Shown: positions 10,408-16,818 of the stretch, piece by piece
How positions within the stretch are numbered: position 1 is the first letter of the stretch
How the letters are laid out: the number at the start of each line of letters is the position of its first letter
DNA from: Anaerolineales bacterium
GTDB lineage: Bacteria > Chloroflexota > Anaerolineae > Anaerolineales > Villigracilaceae
Direction of reading: 5' to 3'
NCBI GenBank assembly: GCA_025056175.1
Contig: JANWWK010000008.1
Coordinates: 1-64,000, forward strand
Length of the DNA: 64,000 nucleotides
Made by a program: the position numbers and the translations under genes
The notes under the pieces: generated by a model
Told to the model about the DNA's origin: nothing
What the model saw: the letters and a program-made list of their open reading frames with translations, nothing else
The model's database searches: none

Positions 10408-11004
10408 TCAGCGCACCACGATTTCCATATATACCACATCCCCGAAGGGATTGCCATCCGGGTCGAAGGCCTGCCAGACCGTGCGGTAGGAGCCGGGGTC
10501 GAGCGGAGCGGTGAAAAGGATTTCAATAACTGCCTGAGAACCGGCACGGGCAGGGTAGAGGGCAACTTCTCCAAAAACGCCCAACGGAAAACCGCCGACC
10601 AGTTTCAAGCGGTAACCGGGGCCCCAATCGCAAGAGCCGTTGTTTTCGACTTGCCATTGTTTCGCGAGGCGTTCGCCCGGCGCGACAAGCGTACCATCGG
10701 GGTAAGTCAAGTCACTGATATAGCGCAGGGAGGAAAAACATGGCACGGTCGGTGTAACGGTCGGCTGCGCAGGCGTGGAAGAGGGCTGTGGTGTGGCAGT
10801 AGCCGTTGGCAGCGCAATTTCCAGTGCGGTGGGCGAAGGCAAAGCGCTCTGAGAATCCGGCGTTGGTGCAGGCAACGCGCGGGTGGGCGGAAGAAAGGGT
10901 GTAGGGGTGGGTTGCGGCAGGCAGGCAGAAAGCAAAATAAGAAAAAATACGCAACACGCGAAACGGAAGGCGTTATGCGTGTTGCGTATGGAGTGCTGTT
11001 TCAT
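10408..11004 (-). CDS. Lipoprotein with NBR1-type Ig-like domain
   Basis: The 198-residue protein has a lipoprotein signal ending in LILLSACLP (lipobox LSAC). A Pro/Thr-rich stalk of about 60 residues follows, then a C-terminal Ig-like domain of about 110 residues: ISDLTYPDGTLVAPGE, KQWQVENNGSCDWGPGY, GSYRTVWQAFDPDG. This pattern (GE.F.K.W.V.N.G.C.W) matches the NBR1-like Ig domain, common in surface proteins of Chloroflexota. The domain probably mediates protein or glycan contacts outside the membrane; no enzyme activity is visible. The ATG at 11004 was chosen over a TTG two codons upstream. It lies 45 bases downstream of recA and may share its transcript. Confidence 0.8.
   Translation of the reverse strand: MKQHSIRNTHNAFRFACCVFFLILLSACLPQPTPTPFLPPTRALPAPTPDSQSALPSPTALEIALPTATATPQPSSTPAQPTVTPTVPCFSSLRYISDLTYPDGTLVAPGERLAKQWQVENNGSCDWGPGYRLKLVGGFPLGVFGEVALYPARAGSQAVIEILFTAPLDPGSYRTVWQAFDPDGNPFGDVVYMEIVVR
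10947..10989. repeat. 13-base perfect inverted repeat inside the signal-peptide coding region
   Basis: ATACGCAACACGC (10947-10959) and its exact reverse complement (10977-10989) flank a 17-base loop. They encode parts of the odd N-terminus MKQHSIRNTHNAFRFACC of the lipoprotein. Confidence 0.7.
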
Positions 11005-11049
11005 TGCCAAAACGGGCGTGCCAGCAGCGACCAGCCTGCTGAGGGGAAA

Positions 11050-12132
11050 TTACTCGTCTGCGCCATCGCCGATGTCCATCGGCAAGACAAGTTCACCGCC
11101 CATTGCCTTTTGGCGGATGACAGTTTCAATTTCGAGCGCCAGGTCGGGGTTCTGACGCAGGAATTCTTTGGAATTTTCGCGTCCCTGTCCTATGCGGATG
11201 TCGCCATAGGAGAAGAAGGCGCCGCGTTTCTGGACAATTTCCAGTTTGGTCGCCAGGTCGAGCAGGTCACCGACTTTGGAGATGCCCTCGTTGAACATAA
11301 TGTCGAATTCGGCGGTGCGGAAAGGCGGGGCGACCTTGTTCTTGACGACGCGAACACGAGTGCGGTTGCCGATGACTTCTTCGCCAACTTTGATGGCCTG
11401 AATGCGGCGCACATCCAGGCGCACAGAAGCGTAGAATTTGAGCGCCTGTCCGCCGGTGGTGGTTTCGGGGTTGCCGAACATGACGCCGATTTTCTGACGC
11501 AGCTGGTTGGTAAAGATGACGGTGGTTTTGGTCTGGTTGATGGCGCCGGAGAGTTTCCGCAGTGCCTGGCTCATCAGGCGCGCCTGTACGCCCATGGTGG
11601 CATCGCCCATATCGCCTTCCAGTTCGGAGCGGGGAACAAGGGCCGCAACCGAGTCTATCACGACCACATCCACTGCGCCGGAGCGGACGAGGGTTTCGGC
11701 AATTTCGAGTGCCTGTTCGCCGGTATCGGGCTGGGAAACGAGCAGGTTATCAATATCTACCCCGCATTTGGCGGCATAGGCCGGGTCGAGGGCGTGTTCC
11801 ATGTCAATGAAGGCGGCTGTGCCACCCATGCGCTGGGCTTCGGCCACGATGTGCTGACAGATGGTGGTTTTACCGGAGGATTCCGGGCCGTAGATTTCGG
11901 TGATGCGCCCGCGTGGAATACCACCCACACCCAGGGCAATATCGAGCGAGAGCGAACCGGTCGGGATGGCATCTACGACCATGTGCTGGGCTTTGCCCAG
12001 AAACATAATGGCGCCATCCCCATAGCGTTTTTCGATGTCGCTGAGGGCTTTATCCAACACGGCGCGGCGGGCTTCGTCGCTGCTGTTGCGGGTGGCGGCA
12101 GGTAATTCAGGTTGTTGGGTTTTGCGGGGCAT
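11050..12132 (-). CDS. recA: RecA recombinase
   Basis: RecA forms filaments on single-stranded DNA, drives strand exchange and triggers LexA self-cleavage. The 360-residue protein has Walker [10 protein letters not shown], the family sequence [12 protein letters not shown], Walker [14 protein letters not shown], and the L2 region [19 protein letters not shown]. The acidic C-terminus (MDIGDGADE) is typical. The start at 12132 (MPRKTQQP) has SD TTGGAGAAGCC; the 26 residues upstream in frame run into the promoter and are rejected. A good sigma70 promoter with a LexA-like element lies at 12183-12210. Confidence 0.98.
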   Translation of the reverse strand: MPRKTQQPELPAATRNSSDEARRAVLDKALSDIEKRYGDGAIMFLGKAQHMVVDAIPTGSLSLDIALGVGGIPRGRITEIYGPESSGKTTICQHIVAEAQRMGGTAAFIDMEHALDPAYAAKCGVDIDNLLVSQPDTGEQALEIAETLVRSGAVDVVVIDSVAALVPRSELEGDMGDATMGVQARLMSQALRKLSGAINQTKTTVIFTNQLRQKIGVMFGNPETTTGGQALKFYASVRLDVRRIQAIKVGEEVIGNRTRVRVVKNKVAPPFRTAEFDIMFNEGISKVGDLLDLATKLEIVQKRGAFFSYGDIRIGQGRENSKEFLRQNPDLALEIETVIRQKAMGGELVLPMDIGDGADE

Positions 12133-12182
12133 GGCTTCTCCAAAAACAAGTTTCAAGGTAACGAATCGGCTGATTGCGTTAC

Positions 12183-12210
12183 AGTATAGCACATCTGTTC
12201 GATGCGTCAA
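12183..12210 (-). promoter_or_regulatory. recA promoter with imperfect LexA-like operator in the spacer
   Basis: The minus strand reads TTGACG, 16 bases, TATACT. The spacer contains GAACAGATGTGC (12189-12200), one mismatch from the GAAC-N4-GTTC box used by LexA in many Gram-positive-type lineages. Control by LexA is inferred. Confidence 0.6.
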
Positions 12211-12271
12211 GATTCAAGCAAGGAGAAAGGGGCAGGCAGGTGACCTATTTCCTATCGCTTTCGGGAGGCAG

Positions 12272-13396
12272 TCAGCGCCGCGGGGTGGGGGTGGGCTGAC
12301 GCGTGGGGCGCGGCGTGGGGGTGGGATAGTCGGTGCTGTAGCCAAAACTGCCACGAAAGGTGAAGTAGGTGATGCGCCCCGGCCAGATTTCGACTTGCAG
12401 GCGTTGTTCTTTGCCATCGTAGACGATGGAAACGGTGTAACTGCCTGCCGGCAGGTCGCCAATGACCATGTTTTCGTTGTAGTAGGGGTCGGGGTTGACG
12501 GCTTCGGGGCCGTAGGTGTTCACTTCCCACTGCCGGCCGGTTTCGTTGGAGCGGATGATGACGGGCGTGCGGCGCATGAGTTCGCGGTTCGATTCCATCA
12601 CACGCCCGGCCAGCACGCCCCAGCCCTGCGGAGGAGCAACCCATAGTTCGGGGTTGTAGGTGTGGAAGTAGGTGTTCTCGCCCATGCGAATTTCCAGGTG
12701 CAGGTGCGGGCCGGTGGTGATGCCGGTATCGCCCACTTCGCCCAGCGGTGTGCCGGTATCTACCCACTGACCGTTGGCAACGTACACTTCGCGCAGATGG
12801 GCATAGATGGTGTAGAGCGGTTCGCCGTTGTACCCGAAGTCGTGCCGGATGGCAACGGCGCGGCCATACGGGTCTTTGTAATTATCGGGAACGCCGCTGA
12901 ACAAACCCCAATCGGCCCAGATGACGGTGCCGGGGCCGGCGGCCAGAACAAGCGTGCCGGGTTTGGCGGGAATATCTACGCCGGTGTGGGTGACTTCTTG
13001 AAAGAAGGTGCCGCCGTAGCGGTAGTTGGCCACCGGCCAGTTGACTTCGTCGGCGGCGATGGGACGGGCAAAATAGAAGTGGTCGTAGGGGCCGAGCGCC
13101 AGGGGGACGGGGAACTGCGGAGGCCGCCAGATGGTTTTGGGTTCGGGGCCGGGCGTAGGGATGTTGAAACGCAGCGGCTCGGCGGCGCTTTTTGGGGTTA
13201 TGACCACGCATTCAGGGTTGGGGCAGCCCGGTGCAGGCTGGGTACCTGCCTGGGGTAGGGGGGCAGGCGTCAGTGGAGTCGCGCCGAAGGCGATGACCGG
13301 GGTCGGAGTCGGCTGGGGCGCGGGAGGCGCGGCACAGGCACAGAGAATGATGGACGCGATTCCCCAAAGAAGTAACTGGTAAATGGTCGTTCGCAC
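12272..13396 (-). CDS. M23 (LytM-type) metallopeptidase lipoprotein
   Basis: The 374-residue protein is read from a GTG at 13396 (SD AGGAAT); the longer frame upstream only shadows the neighbouring gene. A signal peptide ends in ILCACAAP, giving a lipoprotein. After a Pro-rich stalk comes the peptidase domain (about 145-270) with Zn-binding HTGVDIPA and HLHLE plus the catalytic-site histidine in YTIYAHL. This family cuts peptidoglycan cross-links or serves as a scaffold; all key residues are present. A C-terminal beta-rich domain of about 90 residues and a Pro/Thr/Arg tail (PTPTPRPTRQPTPTPRR) follow. The tail is unusual for an endopeptidase and could bind wall polymers. Confidence 0.88.
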   Translation of the reverse strand: MRTTIYQLLLWGIASIILCACAAPPAPQPTPTPVIAFGATPLTPAPLPQAGTQPAPGCPNPECVVITPKSAAEPLRFNIPTPGPEPKTIWRPPQFPVPLALGPYDHFYFARPIAADEVNWPVANYRYGGTFFQEVTHTGVDIPAKPGTLVLAAGPGTVIWADWGLFSGVPDNYKDPYGRAVAIRHDFGYNGEPLYTIYAHLREVYVANGQWVDTGTPLGEVGDTGITTGPHLHLEIRMGENTYFHTYNPELWVAPPQGWGVLAGRVMESNRELMRRTPVIIRSNETGRQWEVNTYGPEAVNPDPYYNENMVIGDLPAGSYTVSIVYDGKEQRLQVEIWPGRITYFTFRGSFGYSTDYPTPTPRPTRQPTPTPRR

Positions 13397-13425
13397 TTCG
13401 TGATTCCTGTATTTCTGGATTGAAT

Positions 13426-15288
13426 TCAGGGCGCCGGGGTGAAGGTGGGACGCATGGTGGGGGTATCGGTCACCGTGGGGGTGGGGGTTTTGTAGCGGTA
13501 GCCGGTGGGGGTGATGGTGGGGGTTTTGGTGGGTGGAATGACGATGGTGGGGGTGACGAAGATGTCGGGTGGGTAGAGTTGCAGCATGGCGGCGCGCCAA
13601 TCGAGACCGCCGGTGAGGACGAACTGGTTGAAGCGTGCGCCCTTAAAGAAACTGCGCCAGTTGGGCAGGGCAGGCTGACGCTCCCAGCCGTATTCACGCG
13701 CCAGGGCGGTGAAGTCTATCCAGTAGCCGGGAGGGATGCTTTCAGCGTAGGCGCCGCCCTGGTCGTAGGCGCGTGGGTTGAGGCTGTACCGGGCGTTGAG
13801 GTCCCAGGGACGCTCGCGCAGAGGCTGGCCAACCGAACCATCTTGTGCAACCGGGCGGAGGTAGATGCGCCAGTACGTTTCGCCCTGGATGTCTTCGCGG
13901 AAGGTCAGTATCCATCCGGCGCGGGCGACCAGGGGGTTAAAGGCAAAGGCGCGCCCGGTGAAGAGCCAGTCTTGTCCGCGGCCGGGGTCGAGGCTGGAGG
14001 TAACAGGGGTGTAGGCGTTTTCCAGGCTGGCGAGGACATCCCAACCAGCATCCTGCAGCAGGCGTTCGCGCAGAGCATCGAAGGATTCATCTACGGCATC
14101 ATGGAGGAAAGGATGGGGCGCCTGCACGTTGCGCAATGGGACGATGGCCGCGCGCTGGTTGGGGATGTCGGTGACGAGTTCGAGCCCGAATTGCCAGAGC
14201 GGGGTGGGGGTGAGGAAGGCCTGTTTTTGGAAGATAACCGGCAGAATGGTAACGCGTTTGATGCGCCAATCCAGGCCGTGCATGCTGCCGAGCGGGGTGG
14301 GCGGAAAGAGCAGAACGCCATCCAGGCTGTAGGCGGTCAGGTAGTCCTGGTTGGGTGTGGAGAGGCGGGCGGCGATTTCGTTGCCGCTTTCGCTCCAGGC
14401 CGGCCAGTTGCCGGGGCCAACCCGGCGAGCGGGTTCGGACGGGCGGGCTGAATCCCAGACGTAGATGCTTTCGGGCTGACTTTCCAGGCGCGCAGCCCAG
14501 GCCAGGCGGGTGCCATCCGGCGACCAGGCGGGGTGGGTTTCTGCGATGGTGGGGCTGTTGGTCAGGTTGATAAAGCGGCCTTCATCGGGGTTGTCCAGGT
14601 TGGCTATCCAGATGTCGTTGTTGCCGCTGCGGTCAGAGACGAAGGCAATCTGACGTCCGCCGGGCGACCAGACGGGGGTCTGGTCGAGGGCGGAATCATC
14701 GGTCAGGCGCAAGACCTGGCCGCGATTGACGGTGGAGAGGATGAAAATATCAAGCTGGTCTTGAAGATAGGTTTCATAGACCACCCACAGGCCATCTGGT
14801 GACCAGGATGGGTTGCCGTCGAACTCGGGGGTGTCGGTCAGGCGTTCGGTTTTGGCAGTTTCCAGGTCGAGCAGGTACAGGTCCCAGTATTCGTTGCGGT
14901 CAGAGGCAAAGACCAGTTTGCGTCCATCGGGGCTGAAGGCCGGGGCTGTATCGTTCCATTGGCCAGCCGTGAGGCGGGTAAGAGGCAGTTTGAAGGGGGC
15001 GTAGATGAAGAGGTGGTTGTAGCCGTTATCGCCCAGCGAGAGGGCGAACGTATGGGTGGCGTCACCGGGCAGGGGGGAGGGCGTGAAAGTAGGCGCAGGG
15101 GTAAGCGTGGCCGTGACGGTGACTGACGGGCTGGGGGTGAGGGTCAGGCTGGCGATGGGGCTGGGGGCCAGCACTGCCGGACGGGGGATGACGATAACGC
15201 AGGAGGAGAGCAGAAGGGAGGCCAGTAGAGAAGCGGTAAGGAGAACAAGGCGCGCAGGGAAAGAAACACGAGGTGAAAAAGGTTTCAT
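13426..15288 (-). CDS. TolB-like beta-propeller lipoprotein
   Basis: From the ATG at 15288 the protein has 620 residues. The signal peptide ends in LLLSSCVIV (lipobox). A Thr/Pro stalk leads to a PD40/TolB-type propeller (about 75-320) with repeated FSPDGRKLVFASDR, WSPDGLWVVY, WSPGGRQIAFVSDR and WSPDGTRLAWAA blades. The second half (about 330-590) has no family I recognise and includes an Arg/Trp-rich region (EYGWERQPALPNWRSF). The end is another Pro/Thr tail (TPTVTDTPTMRPTFTPAP). It is probably a surface sensing or binding protein. An alternative ATG at 15339 has a GAGAG sequence upstream but would push the signal peptide inside. The M23 lipoprotein is 30 bases downstream, so the two are probably cotranscribed. 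Confidence 0.8.
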   Translation of the reverse strand: MKPFSPRVSFPARLVLLTASLLASLLLSSCVIVIPRPAVLAPSPIASLTLTPSPSVTVTATLTPAPTFTPSPLPGDATHTFALSLGDNGYNHLFIYAPFKLPLTRLTAGQWNDTAPAFSPDGRKLVFASDRNEYWDLYLLDLETAKTERLTDTPEFDGNPSWSPDGLWVVYETYLQDQLDIFILSTVNRGQVLRLTDDSALDQTPVWSPGGRQIAFVSDRSGNNDIWIANLDNPDEGRFINLTNSPTIAETHPAWSPDGTRLAWAARLESQPESIYVWDSARPSEPARRVGPGNWPAWSESGNEIAARLSTPNQDYLTAYSLDGVLLFPPTPLGSMHGLDWRIKRVTILPVIFQKQAFLTPTPLWQFGLELVTDIPNQRAAIVPLRNVQAPHPFLHDAVDESFDALRERLLQDAGWDVLASLENAYTPVTSSLDPGRGQDWLFTGRAFAFNPLVARAGWILTFREDIQGETYWRIYLRPVAQDGSVGQPLRERPWDLNARYSLNPRAYDQGGAYAESIPPGYWIDFTALAREYGWERQPALPNWRSFFKGARFNQFVLTGGLDWRAAMLQLYPPDIFVTPTIVIPPTKTPTITPTGYRYKTPTPTVTDTPTMRPTFTPAP

Positions 15289-15376
15289 GGCGGCCAGAGA
15301 GCAGTGAGCAGGGAAGAGTGGGGAGATAGGAAAGTTCATGCTGCTCTCGATGGGAGAGGTGGGAGGGCAGGCAGGG

Positions 15377-15751
15377 TCAAATGACGAAATGGTATTCTGC
15401 TGTGTCGCATTCTGGACCATCGGGGTAATAGAGACGGGCCCGAAGCGTAAACGCGCCGCTTTGCTGCGAGCCGCGAAGGTGGAGGGTGATGACATTCTTA
15501 CGCTGCATCGGTTCGATGATGTTGGCCGAGGCAATTTCCAGGCCATCAGCATTCGTCAATGCCACGTCAATGTGTGGGCGTTTTCGAAATGGGGTGACTT
15601 CGAGATAGACGCGTGTCCGCAGCGGGCCATCATCGCGCACGGGTTCAGCGCGCAGTTCCAGAAAGCGCATCTCCTCCGGTGGGACGGGGACGTTTCCTCC
15701 GTCTTCGGAGAGTTCCGGGAAGAAGAAATCCATGTTCAGGTCGTTGGACAT
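15377..15751 (-). CDS. Conserved-looking small beta-rich protein of unknown function
   Basis: This 124-residue protein is not a family I recognise. It starts MSNDLNMDFFFPELSEDGG, then alternates short strands rich in Arg, Thr and Val (RTRVYLEVTPFRKRPHIDVAL, ITLHLRGS, FTLRARLYY), suggesting a single beta-sandwich domain. It has no signal peptide or membrane segment. It sits between a zinc-ribbon protein upstream (21 bases) and the TolB-like lipoprotein gene downstream, all on the minus strand, so it may be cotranscribed with them. Confidence 0.65.
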   Translation of the reverse strand: MSNDLNMDFFFPELSEDGGNVPVPPEEMRFLELRAEPVRDDGPLRTRVYLEVTPFRKRPHIDVALTNADGLEIASANIIEPMQRKNVITLHLRGSQQSGAFTLRARLYYPDGPECDTAEYHFVI

Positions 15752-15772
15752 CGGGTATCCGTCAGGAGCGGG

Positions 15773-16069
15773 TCAGGGGTAAATTTCGTCCAGCACGGGG
15801 GCGTAGTTACAACGGCACCCTTGCGGATGCGAACAGCCCTCGTGCGGTAAAAGCGGTACGGTGTCTTTGTCGAACGTTCCCCGCGACTCGTAGCACAAGG
15901 GGCAGGCATCGTGCGCCACGCTGATTCGGATGGCGCTCACGCGCGGATTGGCGCGAAATTTTTTGAGCGCTACTGCATTCACTGAGACTTCACGTAAATC
16001 GGCCTGGCAATGGACGCAGTAGCGTGCCGTATCGGGCGAGGAAGCGTTACACAGCGAACAGGTTTGCAC
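15773..16069 (-). CDS. Small zinc-ribbon protein (GTG start)
   Basis: The 98-residue protein starts at GTG 16069, chosen because GGAGG sits five bases before it. The longer ATG-started frame would use bases that form a terminator hairpin (16089-16130). Two cysteine pairs (CSLCN and CVHCQ) form an N-terminal zinc ribbon, CPLC lies in the middle, and CSHPQGCRCNYAP lies near the C-terminus, enough for two metal sites. It is probably a structural zinc protein of unknown partner. It may be cotranscribed with the genes downstream. Confidence 0.7.
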   Translation of the reverse strand: MQTCSLCNASSPDTARYCVHCQADLREVSVNAVALKKFRANPRVSAIRISVAHDACPLCYESRGTFDKDTVPLLPHEGCSHPQGCRCNYAPVLDEIYP

Positions 16070-16080
16070 AGCAGCCTCCA

Positions 16081-16130
16081 AAACAAAAATCGGGTGATGG
16101 TCACTCGTTTGAGCAACCATCACCTGATTG
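16081..16130 (-). terminator. Intrinsic terminator after the single-REC gene
   Basis: On the minus strand AATCAGGTGATGGT pairs with ACCATCACCCGATT (one mismatch) and is followed by TTTTTGTTTT. The U-tract ends next to the SD of the zinc-ribbon gene, leaving no space for a promoter. Confidence 0.75.
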
Positions 16131-16165
16131 TACTCTGCGGGGTTATGCCTGCAAAGGTTTTGCGC

Positions 16166-16591
16166 CTAACGAACCGAGGGCGTAACCAGAGACCCGGTTT
16201 GACGGATGAGGGCGTTTTTTTGCTCTGCAAGGTGTCTTCGGGCCAGGTTGTTGATGTGCGCAACCAGCACACCGCCAGGAGTGGGCTTTACCAGATAGTC
16301 ATCGGCACCCGAATCAAGCGCACTGGCAATCACAGCCGGGTCATCTATTGCAGAAAGAATGGCAATGGGAACGCGGCTGAAGGCACGAATGGCTTTACAT
16401 ACTTCCCAGCCATCCTGACCGGGCATCATCAAATCCAGCAAAATGACATCCGGGTTTTCACCCTTCACCATCTCGACGCTTTGGGTACTGTCGTTGCAGG
16501 CAACGACACTCATACCATGACTGCGTAACAAGAGCGCAATCAGTTCCGTCATGGCGGGGTCATCATCAATCATTAAAACTTTGACACTCAT
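16166..16591 (-). CDS. Single-domain response regulator
   Basis: The 141-residue protein is one receiver domain with VLMIDDDPAMTE, phosphoacceptor in VILLDLMMPGQDGWEV, the Ser-containing switch segment AILSA and the lysine in VKPTP. A short basic tail follows (LARRHLAEQKNALIRQTG). It has no output domain, so it probably works by phosphorylation-dependent protein contact, as in CheY/Spo0F types. No kinase gene is adjacent. A terminator follows at 16081-16130. Confidence 0.88.
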   Translation of the reverse strand: MSVKVLMIDDDPAMTELIALLLRSHGMSVVACNDSTQSVEMVKGENPDVILLDLMMPGQDGWEVCKAIRAFSRVPIAILSAIDDPAVIASALDSGADDYLVKPTPGGVLVAHINNLARRHLAEQKNALIRQTGSLVTPSVR

Positions 16592-16818
16592 GGGCTGGGG
16601 TCCTCTGCTATGCTGGCTGAAATCATTATGCTTGATTTTACCTGTTTCTGACTTTGCATATGGCTAACAATTTGGACAGGTGGTTTTGTGCATGAAATCA
16701 CAATAAGGGCGGGTGAAAATCACTCCGCGCGTTTTCATTTGTGGTAAACTTCGGCTGATTTGCCGAAAAACGGCTGTGGACATGCTATCATACTTTCTCT
16801 CAATTCAGGAGGCCACAC
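16592..16818. promoter_or_regulatory. Divergent control region of the REC and ppdK genes
   Basis: No gene is seen here. A perfect dyad TTCGGC-N6-GCCGAA at 16750-16767 could be an operator. A -10-like TATCAT lies at about 16786, without a convincing -35. The ppdK SD AGGAGG precedes the ATG at 16819. Confidence 0.4.

Noticed and set aside
10390-12105. A 571-residue open frame on the plus strand
   Set aside because: It is antisense to recA, a lipoprotein gene and prfB; its low-complexity Phe/Gly/His composition is typical of a shadow.
13397-13600. N-terminal extension of the M23 lipoprotein
   Set aside because: It is His/Pro-rich, overlaps the upstream gene in another frame and would bury the lipoprotein signal.
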